Below are positions 42,181 through 51,503 of a DNA stretch of 64,000 bases, piece after piece. Position 1 is the stretch's first letter. Each line of letters starts with the position of its first letter. The translations under genes were made by a program, and so were the position numbers. This DNA is from an uncultured Alphaproteobacteria bacterium (lineage in GTDB: Bacteria > Pseudomonadota > Alphaproteobacteria > Rs-D84), in the NCBI GenBank assembly GCA_944392535.1, contig CALXWY010000002.1, forward strand, positions 174,201 through 238,200. The letters are read 5' to 3'. The notes below the pieces were generated by a model. The model did no database searches. It saw only the letters and a program-made list of their open reading frames with translations, and was not told the DNA's origin.

Positions 42181-44421
42181 ATGGCAAAAAAAACAAATGA
42201 ATTTTTATTAGAGTATTTCAAACGGATGATTTTCCGTGAAATGCCGATTGAACAATTCGTTCATTATTGTGGTTTTGTCAAATCTGATGATATGGCCGGC
42301 AATATGAAGGAATGGCGTGACACATTGCTGGAAAAAGATTCATCGGGTAATTTGGTTAAAAATGCCGCCGGGTTGTATGTACCAAAGGGATTACCGGATC
42401 CAGAATCTGGGGAATGGGAACTGGATTCCGCAGAATGGGAAAAATTCTTTAACGCGTTTCAAAATGCGTTCCAGGCGATGGATGCCAACCGTAACAAATT
42501 CAAATATGATGACAAGGCAACAAAGTTCCTGAATAAATATTTCGGAAACGACGGACAACTGTTTTCATACACTACGGCCAACATCGCCGCAGAAAATAAA
42601 ATTGATGAACTGAAAACATTGCTGACAACATATGCAGATAAATTAAAGCCTATGTTGCGGAATTACTTTTCAGACGATTTTTCATGGGACGATTTAATTG
42701 ACGGATTAAATTCAAAAAAATATAACAAAGATCCAAAATTCCGCCAACGTATGACCGATATCGCCGAAGCGTTGGCGTATGATACACGCATTCCAGCAAA
42801 TTCGGTTGTGTATTCGTTAATAAATCGTCAACTGGATTTCGCGGCAATTTCTGATGGATTTGGTGGTGGGACAATTAATCCGGCCAAAATGACCCATTTC
42901 AAATTGGTGTATTCAGATTTACTGAAAGAACTGTATACCAATACCAAGGCGTTTGATGCATTTTCTGCATCTGATCCAACAAAAATTTCACGCCTGTTGA
43001 ACGAGGCCAAAGGCCGTCTGGATTATAACAGTCCGGACAGTCCCGGATACATTTCACCCCAACGCGATGATCGGCTGACATTGCCACAACGTGTGTCGGA
43101 ATGGTGGTCTGATACATATTCAAATTATCTGGAAAAGTATGTTAAGTTAAGTGGCGACCGCATGTTCTTTTCGCCATTTGCCAAGGCGATTTTCAAAGAA
43201 ATTGATAAAAAAGGAATAAAGCCAACCGATGGTTTACAGAAAATCCTGGACAGCGCGGGCGACATTTCTGATGCACTGAAAAAGAAATTCAAAAAAGCCC
43301 CGGGACAGTTTGATTGGTTCGTCAAAACAATGACAGAAATGAAAAACACCATGAAATCAGGCAAGGCATTTGCCAAGGCACTGCAAAATGGTCGTTCTTT
43401 GAATCTGTTGGTGCAAAATGTTATTATCAAGGCCGTTCGCGAAAATAAAATTGATGAAGCAAAAACAACACTGGAATTGTTATCTGTGTTGCGATACACA
43501 TACACGTCCAGCAAAATTATGGATGCATTAAATAAATCTGATTTAACGATATTTTCTGATACTGGGTTGTCTTGGAATAAAACCGAAGGCGTCAGATTTA
43601 TTACCGCCGCCATGGACAAAGGCATCAAAAAAGCATTACAATTATTCGGGTATACCATAACCATCGCAGGCAATGTGATAAATCGCGCTGGGACAAAATT
43701 CAATGGCCGGTTGAACAAGATGGCTGATGCATATAACGACCAGATGACCGGCGAACAAAATAAGTTAAACAATCTGCGTGATACGGTGAGAAACCTATAC
43801 ACCCCGATGCGGGACCAGGCCCGCACAGATTTCCGTACACTGGTCGCGCATCATGGTAATCCCAACGCGGTTCAGCGGAATGTCACCGCATACAGTGGCG
43901 CACGCGACGCCGCACAACAAGTTTTGAATAACCGAATTGATGATTTGGCGGCATACGTAAACACTAATCCATATGCCACGGGCAACGTTAATATCCTGAT
44001 TGCGAACGATATCTGGCAAAAACTGCAAAATGACAGTTCATTGGCCATTGACCCACATATTATCGGCATGATTACGGATCCGGCATTACAAAATATTGTA
44101 ACAAATATACAAACAGCCCAGGCAAATTATCAAAACGCATCAAATACACTGAATGCCGAACAAATAAAATACCAAGAATTGATTGATGCACGTGACACAC
44201 TGAAAACATACAACGATTTAATTCATACCGCGCGTGATGAAATCGCATCATGGGATGAAAACCATAACGATAAGTTCAAAGAATTAATGGCATATTGGGA
44301 TATTTGCAATTCAGGCGTCACGCATTCGTGGATTGGCAGTAAAGATAAACAACAAAAGAAATTTGACCAGGACAAAAATGCCGTACTGGAAGAATACATA
44401 CGCAATTATATCATAAGATAG
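42181..44421 (+). CDS. Large orphan protein
   Basis: From the ATG at 42181 the protein is 746 residues with no signal peptide or membrane segment. It is mostly helical and rich in Lys, Asp and Asn. The N-terminus MAKKTNEFLLEYFKRMIFRE and the region GKAFAKALQNGRSLNLLVQN are distinctive. The last third is a coiled-coil-like stretch rich in Gln/Asn (about residues 500-720). No enzyme motif is visible. The frame is open upstream, but the earlier start overlaps the MFS gene promoter area. Structural or effector roles are both possible. Confidence 0.7.
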   Translation: MAKKTNEFLLEYFKRMIFREMPIEQFVHYCGFVKSDDMAGNMKEWRDTLLEKDSSGNLVKNAAGLYVPKGLPDPESGEWELDSAEWEKFFNAFQNAFQAMDANRNKFKYDDKATKFLNKYFGNDGQLFSYTTANIAAENKIDELKTLLTTYADKLKPMLRNYFSDDFSWDDLIDGLNSKKYNKDPKFRQRMTDIAEALAYDTRIPANSVVYSLINRQLDFAAISDGFGGGTINPAKMTHFKLVYSDLLKELYTNTKAFDAFSASDPTKISRLLNEAKGRLDYNSPDSPGYISPQRDDRLTLPQRVSEWWSDTYSNYLEKYVKLSGDRMFFSPFAKAIFKEIDKKGIKPTDGLQKILDSAGDISDALKKKFKKAPGQFDWFVKTMTEMKNTMKSGKAFAKALQNGRSLNLLVQNVIIKAVRENKIDEAKTTLELLSVLRYTYTSSKIMDALNKSDLTIFSDTGLSWNKTEGVRFITAAMDKGIKKALQLFGYTITIAGNVINRAGTKFNGRLNKMADAYNDQMTGEQNKLNNLRDTVRNLYTPMRDQARTDFRTLVAHHGNPNAVQRNVTAYSGARDAAQQVLNNRIDDLAAYVNTNPYATGNVNILIANDIWQKLQNDSSLAIDPHIIGMITDPALQNIVTNIQTAQANYQNASNTLNAEQIKYQELIDARDTLKTYNDLIHTARDEIASWDENHNDKFKELMAYWDICNSGVTHSWIGSKDKQQKKFDQDKNAVLEEYIRNYIIR

Positions 44422-44446
44422 CGATTTTGTGTGGCGCAATATTATA

Positions 44447-44476
44447 TTGACAATCATTTATTTTGTACTATATTAT
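44447..44476 (+). promoter_or_regulatory. Promoter of the small coiled-coil gene
   Basis: A consensus TTGACA (44447-44452) and TATTAT (44471-44476) are 18 bases apart, about 34 bases before the ATG at 44510. Confidence 0.65.
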
Positions 44477-44509
44477 ATCCCGATTAACTATACATAAATG
44501 AGGTATAAA

Positions 44510-44809
44510 ATGATGCATGACGAAAAAACACTATTGGGGCAAATTGAATTCTTGAAAGAATGCAATGCGCGTTTATATCATGAAAACCGCCAAATGCAAT
44601 CAGATATCAACCAGGCCGCAGAAGCAATGAAAAAGCAGTCACAACAAATATCAAAATTGAATTCAGAAATTGCATGCAGAGATAAAATAATATCAGAAAA
44701 AGATTCAGAAATTCGCGCAATACACCAAAGACTAGAAATCACCATGGAATATAATAAAAGATTAAGTGATAAAATTAATATGATGCGCGATATGCCACAT
44801 ATACGCTAA
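44510..44809 (+). CDS. Small coiled-coil protein
   Basis: The ATG at 44510 with TGAGG upstream gives 99 residues. Almost the whole protein is a heptad-repeat coiled coil (KTLLGQIEFLKECNARLYHE, QSQQISKLNSEIACRDKI and on). No family is recognised. It follows the large orphan gene but has its own consensus promoter. Confidence 0.65.
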   Translation: MMHDEKTLLGQIEFLKECNARLYHENRQMQSDINQAAEAMKKQSQQISKLNSEIACRDKIISEKDSEIRAIHQRLEITMEYNKRLSDKINMMRDMPHIR

Positions 44810-44811
44810 AA

Positions 44812-44844
44812 AAAAAGAGTGCCCCCGCCGTGGGAGTGGCGGGG
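44812..44844 (-). terminator. Terminator of the downstream cysteine-rich gene
   Basis: On the minus strand CCCCGCC (44844-44838) pairs with GGCGGGG (44829-44823), then comes GCACTC and a run of T (44816 downward). It ends the minus-strand gene at 44874. Confidence 0.75.
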
Positions 44845-44873
44845 ACACGGGGCGTGGAAACAGTAAAAACACG

Positions 44874-45314
44874 TCATTCCTGGTAATACGCGGCGGATGT
44901 GCATGTCCAACTGCCGGTGCTGTCACTGCTGGTTAATTGATTGGCGGGGATGTAACACCCGGTTATACTGCTGGTGCCAGATGCACTTGTCCCGGGATAT
45001 GGACAATCATAACATCCAGATACAGTATAATATTCGCCGGCGGCACAACCATATTGACATGACCAATAACTGCACGTATCTGACAACACGTGTTCCACGC
45101 GCATATAACCACTTTTACACGAAGTGCAATCCAGATATCTTAACTGGTTATTACAAACATATTGTGTTGACGCACACCCAGTTCCGGAATTATTACCAAC
45201 ATTTGTTTCCATCCCGGTACACAACGAACACCCCACCGGCATCACCGAAATAGCATTGGCGTAAAATGGAAATAACATCATTGCTGAAAGCAAACCACCG
45301 TTTGGATTCGGCAA
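44874..45314 (-). CDS. Cysteine-rich secreted protein
   Basis: The frame gives 146 residues from a TTG at 45314. An ATG pair 11 codons in is the likelier start and would give a short signal sequence MMLFPFYANA. The body has about 15 cysteines in blocks such as CSLCTGM, CTSCKSGYM, CQYGCAAGEYY and CYDCPYPGTS, resembling the other Cys-rich protein at 35965. These look like small members of a disulfide-rich surface protein family. The start region is poorly defined and has no good ribosome binding site. Confidence 0.6.
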   Translation of the reverse strand: MPNPNGGLLSAMMLFPFYANAISVMPVGCSLCTGMETNVGNNSGTGCASTQYVCNNQLRYLDCTSCKSGYMRVEHVLSDTCSYWSCQYGCAAGEYYTVSGCYDCPYPGTSASGTSSITGCYIPANQLTSSDSTGSWTCTSAAYYQE

Positions 45315-45505
45315 AAAACTGGATATAAAAAATGCAGAATTCTGGGATTTTTACAAAAATAAAAACCGCCATTATAAACGATGGTTTAGATTAGGCATGT
45401 GTACATTATACAACCATACACGCGTGTATTATAGCCTGGATGCAATTTAATATCAATAAAAAATAAGTATTTGATTTTTTTATATACAGAACATAACATT
45501 CCAGT

Positions 45506-45994
45506 ATGAATAATTCATCTGTATTTATATCTGAATACAACACCCCAATTGGGCATGTTACACTGGCGGCAAACGGGAACACATTATGCGGGTTGTGGTT
45601 CGCCGGGCAAAAATATTTTCGCGCCGGAATCCCTGATGATGCACAAATTAAAAATGTTCCAATATTTGCCCAAACGATATTATGGTTGGATAAGTATTTT
45701 TCCGGGGCGCGCCCAGATATTTCCGAACTGGACATCGCACCCCATGGAACAGATTTTCAAAAACGTGTTTGGCGCGAACTGTGCAATATTCCATATGGAC
45801 AAACAGTAACATACGGTCAAATTGCCGCCAAAATTGGCAATGCGCCACGTGCGGTCGGTGGCGCAATTGGACGAAATCCGATATCAATCATAATTCCGTG
45901 CCATCGCGTTATCGGGGTAAATCATAATCTGGTCGGATACGCCGGTGGCCCAGAAATAAAAAAACAACTGTTACAACACGAAGGTGCAATATGA
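45506..45994 (+). CDS. ogt: Methylated-DNA--protein-cysteine methyltransferase
   Basis: The 162-residue protein has the active-site IIPCHRVIG (methyl-accepting Cys) and the helix-turn-helix region PYGQTVTYGQIAAKIGNAPRAVG. The NPISIIIPCHRV and YAGGPEIKKQLLQHEG segments are typical of Ogt. It repairs O6-alkylguanine by suicide transfer. Its stop overlaps the tag start (ATGA), forming an alkylation-repair operon. Confidence 0.95.
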   Translation: MNNSSVFISEYNTPIGHVTLAANGNTLCGLWFAGQKYFRAGIPDDAQIKNVPIFAQTILWLDKYFSGARPDISELDIAPHGTDFQKRVWRELCNIPYGQTVTYGQIAAKIGNAPRAVGGAIGRNPISIIIPCHRVIGVNHNLVGYAGGPEIKKQLLQHEGAI

Positions 45995-46593
45995 AACAAG
46001 ATTGCGTATACCCGGATGGAAAATGTCGCTGTCACTGGGTCAATCCCAAAAACGAACGATATATCAGATATCACGATACAGAATGGGGAAACCCAACACA
46101 TGACGATGCAAAACTGTTTGAAATGTTAATGCTGGAAACATTCCAGGCTGGATTGTCATGGGAATGCATTCTGAATAAACGCGACGCATTTCGTCGGGCG
46201 TTTGATAATTTTGATATCGCTGCAATATGCACGTATGATGATAATAAACTGTCAGAACTGGCACAGGATACCGGAATTATTCGTAACGTACGAAAAATTG
46301 CCGCAACAATAAATAATGCACGGGTATTTTCTGAAATCGTAACAGAATATGGAACATTTGATAAATATCTGTGGCATTGGACGTGTGGGCGCACAATATA
46401 TGAATTTGGAAAAACGAAATCTGGACTGTCGGACAAGATATCAGATGATTTACGACGACGCGGAATGCGCTTTGTGGGGACAACAACAATTTATGCATAC
46501 CTGCAATCCACAGGCGTAATTAATTCACACGAACCTGGTTGCTGGATGTATAACAACCATAATACAGATGTCCATGAACACGATATTTTATAA
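45991..46593 (+). CDS. tag: DNA-3-methyladenine glycosylase I
   Basis: The 200-residue protein carries Tag signatures: YHDTEWGNPTHDDAKLFEML, LETFQAGLSWECILNKRDAF, and the C-terminal zinc ligands in INSHEPGCW together with N-terminal CHW. It removes 3-methyladenine from DNA. Translation is coupled to ogt by a four-base overlap. Confidence 0.95.
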   Translation: MKQDCVYPDGKCRCHWVNPKNERYIRYHDTEWGNPTHDDAKLFEMLMLETFQAGLSWECILNKRDAFRRAFDNFDIAAICTYDDNKLSELAQDTGIIRNVRKIAATINNARVFSEIVTEYGTFDKYLWHWTCGRTIYEFGKTKSGLSDKISDDLRRRGMRFVGTTTIYAYLQSTGVINSHEPGCWMYNNHNTDVHEHDIL

Positions 46594-46700
46594 AATAATT
46601 TATTGTAAAAAAATGCGTCAAAGCATATTTCTTGTTGACTTATTTTTTCATATGGGATAGCGTTTATGGGTATTAATTCATATTTTTGTTAGGAGAAACA

Positions 46701-47528
46701 ATGAGAAACAAAATTGCACTGTTTGTGATTGCCGCAATGTTCGCGCCGTCGGCGTTCGCGGCGGAAATAACCCCGTATATCGGAATCAGTTTCTTGGCGG
46801 ACAAGGCCGGAACATCGGCAAAACGTGTCGGATTTGACCCCAGCAAGTTGGGTTCGTTAATTCCAGGCGGTGGTACGGGCGGTAATTTGGCCGAAATGGG
46901 TACCATATTCGGTGACGCGATGGGCAGCGCTGTTATCATTAACGGTGGCGACAACATGAACTTTAACATGGCGTTTGCCGGGGAATTTACCGCTGGGTTA
47001 AAAATGGGTAATTTCCGTGGCGAACTAGAATTCGCAATACGCAGTGCATCCGAAGACGGATATGAATTATTCAGCGGTGACTTAATCAGCGCCGTAACAG
47101 GCCGGCCTATCCCAGGAATGTCTGTTCCAACAACACTGAAAACATCAACCGCGGTGCGCCATAATTCATATATGGCTAATTTGTATTATGACTTTGATTT
47201 AAGCAATACACGTTGGACACCATATGTTGGTGCCGGTATCGGTATTGGTCAATATGTCCAAGAAGTATCTATTGACATTAATATTGATACATCTAAATTA
47301 CCCCAGATTGGCGGTGGCAGTAACATGTTAAGCCAAATCCCCCAGGGCAGCATGGTTGTTGCTGATGATACACTGACCGAATTTGAATGGCAGATTGGAC
47401 TGGGTGCCGTGTACAATTTTACCGAAACATGGGCGTTGGATATCGGATATCGGTTTAATTCTGCAAATGTGTCTGGTGAATTTGTGTATGCACATGAAGT
47501 AAAACTGGGTGCGCGGTATTCTTTTTAA
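46701..47528 (+). CDS. Outer-membrane beta-barrel surface protein
   Basis: The ATG at 46701 with AGGAG upstream gives 275 residues: a signal peptide (1-20, ending APSAFA) and a barrel with alternating hydrophobic strands, extended loops rich in Gly and Ser, and a terminal GARYSF ending in Phe, the outer-membrane insertion signal. YVGAGIGIGQYV and WALDIGYRFN are typical of opacity/Msp-type surface antigens. The gene stands alone with a terminator. Confidence 0.85.
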   Translation: MRNKIALFVIAAMFAPSAFAAEITPYIGISFLADKAGTSAKRVGFDPSKLGSLIPGGGTGGNLAEMGTIFGDAMGSAVIINGGDNMNFNMAFAGEFTAGLKMGNFRGELEFAIRSASEDGYELFSGDLISAVTGRPIPGMSVPTTLKTSTAVRHNSYMANLYYDFDLSNTRWTPYVGAGIGIGQYVQEVSIDINIDTSKLPQIGGGSNMLSQIPQGSMVVADDTLTEFEWQIGLGAVYNFTETWALDIGYRFNSANVSGEFVYAHEVKLGARYSF

Positions 47529-47554
47529 TACCAAACAACGGTACAAAATAATAA

Positions 47555-47586
47555 AAACGCCGTGGGAAACACCAGCGGCGTTTTTT
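47555..47586 (+). terminator. Terminator of the outer-membrane protein gene
   Basis: AAACGCCG and CGGCGTTT form a stem around a 13-base loop, followed by further T residues. Confidence 0.8.
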
Positions 47587-47683
47587 GATTTTTATCTGGA
47601 TTGACTTTTATAATTTTTTTTTGCATAATTCAACAAAATCAGTCTTCTGCATTAAAATAAAATATATTGTCAAAGGATAATAA

Positions 47684-48781
47684 ATGACACAACAAAAATC
47701 ACCCATGTTGTCTGTACTGGTTCCCTGTTATAATGTTGAAAAATTTTTGGATCAATGTCTGGCCAGTATTGTTGGTCAAACTTTTCGTGATATGGAAATC
47801 ATTTGTATAAACGATGGTTCCACAGACAACACACTGGATATAATCAAAAAATATGCCGCCCAAGATGACAGAATCAAAATTATTGACAAGGAAAATGAAG
47901 GCTATGGAAAATCTATGAATCGCGGGCTGGATATGGCGCGTGGCAAATATATCGGGATTGTTGAATCAGATGATTGGATTGATTCTGATATGTATGAAAA
48001 TCTGGTTTCAGTGGCAGAAAAATATAATCTTGATATTGTAAAAACAAACTTTTTTGAATATACCACATATAACGGTGAAAAAAACGAAAAATGCAGCATT
48101 TTACCCGAATGGGATTGTAACACGCCGTTTTGTCCGCGTGAAAAAGCGTCTATATTTTTCAGCCGGCCATGCATATGGGCCGCCATTTACAGACGTGATT
48201 TTTTGAATAAAAATAATATCAGATTCTTGGAATCACCTGGCGCCAGTTATCAAGACACTGGTTTTAATTTCAAAGTATGGTTAATGGCGGATCGGGTTAT
48301 GTTACTGGACGCGGCATATTTGCATTACAGATGCGACAACGAAAATGCGTCTGTGAAATCCAAAGGCAAAGTCTTTTGTATCACAGACGAATGGAATTCG
48401 GTTGAACAATATGTTCGTGAACACAATATCATGAATGCGGATGTTAACAGACTGATTGCGCATGTAAAACTGGGCGGATATTTATGGAACGCAGAACGTC
48501 TGGATGGTGATGAACAACGCCGTTTCTTGGCGCAACTGTCCAAAGAATATAAAAAATATATCGCCGATAAAGTAATTGAAAAATTATATTTTGATGACAA
48601 GGCATGGAATAAATTGCTGTGTCGCATATATCCAGATTCAAAAATTGCACGCGCCAGAAAGCATTTCTTTGACATAATTCGCCCGATATACAAAACACGT
48701 GTGCGCGGCGGATACAAGAAATGGTATCTGTTCAGTTTTATACATTTAAATAAAAAAAGAGTACCTGATTTAAAGGCTTGA
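47684..48781 (+). CDS. Family 2 glycosyltransferase
   Basis: The 365-residue protein has a GT-A fold N-terminus: LSVLVPCYNVEKFLDQCL, INDGSTDNTLDI, GYGKSMNRGLDMARG and the DXD-like ESDDW. The C-terminal ~130 residues are accessory helices. No membrane helix is seen, so it likely works at the inner face of the membrane on lipid-linked sugars. It leads a three-gene surface-glycan cluster with an acyltransferase and a second GT2. Confidence 0.9.
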   Translation: MTQQKSPMLSVLVPCYNVEKFLDQCLASIVGQTFRDMEIICINDGSTDNTLDIIKKYAAQDDRIKIIDKENEGYGKSMNRGLDMARGKYIGIVESDDWIDSDMYENLVSVAEKYNLDIVKTNFFEYTTYNGEKNEKCSILPEWDCNTPFCPREKASIFFSRPCIWAAIYRRDFLNKNNIRFLESPGASYQDTGFNFKVWLMADRVMLLDAAYLHYRCDNENASVKSKGKVFCITDEWNSVEQYVREHNIMNADVNRLIAHVKLGGYLWNAERLDGDEQRRFLAQLSKEYKKYIADKVIEKLYFDDKAWNKLLCRIYPDSKIARARKHFFDIIRPIYKTRVRGGYKKWYLFSFIHLNKKRVPDLKA

Positions 48782-48785
48782 AGCT

Positions 48786-49523
48786 ATGAATAAATTTTTA
48801 ATACGCTTTATATGTTGTTTTATACCAAATCGCGATTTAAGACATTTTTTAAGAAAGTGTAGATTTGGTTTTTATAAAATAAAAGGAAAAAACAATCAAA
48901 TCTTATTTTATGAACGGAAATTGCCCAGATTCCTTAAAATAGTAGGCTTGGGCATTTCTATAAATGGTAATAATAATACAATAGAAATAAAGGGGTGTAA
49001 AAAAGCATTTGAAAATACTAGATTCATAATATCTGCTAATAATAATATATATGAGTTAGGTCATATAAATTTTATGCACAATGTTACAATATTTTCTTCG
49101 TGGTGTAATAATCAAAAGTTTTATTTTGGAGATAATAGTGATTGTAATGGTGCTAGAATATATTTGTTTGAAGAAGAAGCAACGGTTTCTATAGGTAAAA
49201 ATACAATAATGTCTACAAATATAGATATATGGCCAACCGATGGCCATTCTGTTATAGACAAAAATACGGGATCTTTATTAAATGCTTTAACAAAACCAAT
49301 ACTAATTGGTGATAATTGTTGGATTGCTCAAGGTGTTCGTATCTTAAAAAATGTTAGTATTCCGTCGAATACTATCATAGGTGCAAGCAGTGTTGTAACA
49401 AAATCATTTAAAGAAGAATTTACAATTATTGCAGGGAATCCTGCCCAGGTTATAAAAACTAATGTTAGTTGGGATCCTATGAATCCGTATTATAAAAAAT
49501 GTGAACAGGGTATAAAAAAATGA
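48786..49523 (+). CDS. Hexapeptide-repeat acyltransferase
   Basis: The 245-residue protein has left-handed beta-helix repeats toward the C-terminus: SIGKNTIMSTNIDI, ILIGDNCWIAQGVRILKNVSIPSNTIIGASSVV, and IIAGNPAQVIK, typical of sugar O-acetyltransferases. The His in TDGHSV is a likely catalytic base. It is clearly more AT-rich and Asn-rich than the two flanking glycosyltransferase genes, suggesting separate acquisition. It probably acetylates a sugar of the glycan. Confidence 0.85.
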   Translation: MNKFLIRFICCFIPNRDLRHFLRKCRFGFYKIKGKNNQILFYERKLPRFLKIVGLGISINGNNNTIEIKGCKKAFENTRFIISANNNIYELGHINFMHNVTIFSSWCNNQKFYFGDNSDCNGARIYLFEEEATVSIGKNTIMSTNIDIWPTDGHSVIDKNTGSLLNALTKPILIGDNCWIAQGVRILKNVSIPSNTIIGASSVVTKSFKEEFTIIAGNPAQVIKTNVSWDPMNPYYKKCEQGIKK

Positions 49524-50440
49524 TGAGACCAAAAGTATCTATAATTATACCGATATATAATGCCGAACCGTATTTGTATCGGTGTTTACGGATGCTGCAA
49601 CGTCAAACATTGCGTAATATTGAAATTATTTGTGTTGACGATTGCAGTACTGATAAATCAATAAACATTGCACAAGATTTTGCCGCCCACGACCCCAGAT
49701 TTCACGTGTTGACCACGCCACAAAACAGTGGCCAGTCCGCGGCGCGTAATATCGGACTGGCACACGCCACCGCTGATAATATAATGTTTTGTGATGCTGA
49801 TGACTTTTATACCCGCAACATGTGTAAAAAAATGTTTCGCGCAATTTCTGAACCTGGCGCAGATATGGCAATGTGTGGCATTCGTATTAAATACGAAGCC
49901 AACCGTGAAATGAAACGCAGTGACAGGTCGTATTATAAAATTCACTTTCGCGGACTGACACCGGTGTCCCGTAAAATATTTGATAAATGCGACCTGTCGC
50001 CATGTAATAAAATTTTCAAGCGTGAAATTTTAACCGCAAATAACATCTCTTTCCCATGCGGATTAAGATATGAAGATGCATATTTTTGTACTGTATATTT
50101 TATGTGTGCAAAAAACATTTACTTTATAAAAAATAAATTATACACGTATATTCGTCATAAAATGTCTACGATGGCACAAACATTTGATAAAACCGCGGAT
50201 TTCGCCATAGATCACCTGAAAATCGCGATAAAGTTATATGAATATATGCAAGAACATAATTTATATGATAATAACAGCGACCTGTTTTGGGACATATTTA
50301 TAAAATTATTTTATTTGTCATCAAATTATGCCAAAAACAAACAGGCTGTTTACGATATGGCACGCGAATTTATCAATACAATAAACGTGCCCGTCCCACA
50401 AAATGTAATTGATGTAATACAAACCCAACACAACAGCTAG
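49520..50440 (+). CDS. Family 2 glycosyltransferase
   Basis: The 306-residue GT2 enzyme has VSIIIPIYNAEPYLYRCL, VDDCSTDKSINIA, NSGQSAARNIGLAHA and the DXD motif DADDFY. Its start overlaps the acyltransferase stop by four bases. The ending is helical. Together with the first GT2 it likely adds two sugars to a surface glycan. Confidence 0.9.
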   Translation: MMRPKVSIIIPIYNAEPYLYRCLRMLQRQTLRNIEIICVDDCSTDKSINIAQDFAAHDPRFHVLTTPQNSGQSAARNIGLAHATADNIMFCDADDFYTRNMCKKMFRAISEPGADMAMCGIRIKYEANREMKRSDRSYYKIHFRGLTPVSRKIFDKCDLSPCNKIFKREILTANNISFPCGLRYEDAYFCTVYFMCAKNIYFIKNKLYTYIRHKMSTMAQTFDKTADFAIDHLKIAIKLYEYMQEHNLYDNNSDLFWDIFIKLFYLSSNYAKNKQAVYDMAREFINTINVPVPQNVIDVIQTQHNS

Positions 50441-50515
50441 ACATGCCCCGCAAAACATCAAAGATTTATACCGACATTGTGTATATTTGAAGTTGATTGA
50501 ATTGTTTTCAAACGT

Positions 50516-51268
50516 ATGATATTTGATATGAAAACTGGTCTTATAATATTTATCGGTGCAGTTATTGTGTTCGCTGCACTGCTGATATTACGTATGGGAC
50601 AGCGCAATCAAAAATGGGAATGGGAAGAACACACAAAGCATAATAGGCAGTTAATAGAAAGCGTAACCCAAATGAATCGTGGAACATGGTCGGAACGCGA
50701 TTTAATTCTGGAATTATTAAAAAATGGTTTTAATTCTGGCGCATTATTTCATGACTTGTATTTGAAAAAGTATAATGGCCGATATACCCAAATAGATTTA
50801 ATATTGGCAACCAAAGTCGGACTAATCGTGTTTGAAGTAAAGGATTACGGCGGTTGGATTTTTGGCAAAGGAAACCAAAATCAATGGACACAAGTTTTAG
50901 CATACGGTCGCGATAAATACCGATTTTATAATCCTGTACAGCAAAACGCTGGTCATATCAAGGAACTGCGCAAACAGTCTGAGCAATTTGGAAAACTGCC
51001 TATGTTTTCCGTAATCGTGTTTTACGGTGATTGCAATTTGCGAGATATAAGTTTTATTCCAAACGGAACATACGTTACAACCGCACACAGGGTACTGGAT
51101 GTTGTTTATACAATTATCAACAATAATCCACCTGCAAATTATGCAGACAAGCACGAAGTTATCCGAATTTTGGCGAATGCAGTGCAAAATGGCGCAGATG
51201 CAGAATCACGCAAACATCACGCAGAATCTGTCAAAGATATGCTGGGCAAAGCATGTGTGTTTGATTAA
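50516..51268 (+). CDS. Membrane-anchored NERD-domain protein
   Basis: The 250-residue protein has an N-terminal membrane helix (about residues 8-26, LIIFIGAVIVFAALLIL) and a NERD domain: RGTWSERDLILELLKNGF, then RYTQIDLILATKVGLIVFEVKDYGGWIFG, where D, E and K form a PD-(D/E)XK-like site. The end (AVQNGADAESRKHHAESVK) is helical. NERD proteins are thought to be nucleases and are frequent in mobile DNA. The first ATG has no strong ribosome binding site, and one four codons in is an alternative. Confidence 0.85.
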   Translation: MIFDMKTGLIIFIGAVIVFAALLILRMGQRNQKWEWEEHTKHNRQLIESVTQMNRGTWSERDLILELLKNGFNSGALFHDLYLKKYNGRYTQIDLILATKVGLIVFEVKDYGGWIFGKGNQNQWTQVLAYGRDKYRFYNPVQQNAGHIKELRKQSEQFGKLPMFSVIVFYGDCNLRDISFIPNGTYVTTAHRVLDVVYTIINNNPPANYADKHEVIRILANAVQNGADAESRKHHAESVKDMLGKACVFD

Positions 51269-51503
51269 AAGCATATCTGTACACCGTACATACTTTTATT
51301 GATTTTATATATAAAATATAAATTCGTGTTAACCGTACCAAAAAACAAGTGACTCAAACTAAAACAGCCAAAATATATCATTTGCAAGCAAATAATGACA
51401 TCAAAACAGAGCACGAAGATATTTGAAGCCATTATTAAGGGTATATCTAATAAGATTACGGCATCTATATTAAAAAACGCACCATACGCAGAACAGATAA
51501 AAC

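Noticed and set aside
50516..51268. Classical restriction enzyme
   Set aside because: The conserved block is that of NERD, and a membrane anchor is present. No methylase is adjacent.
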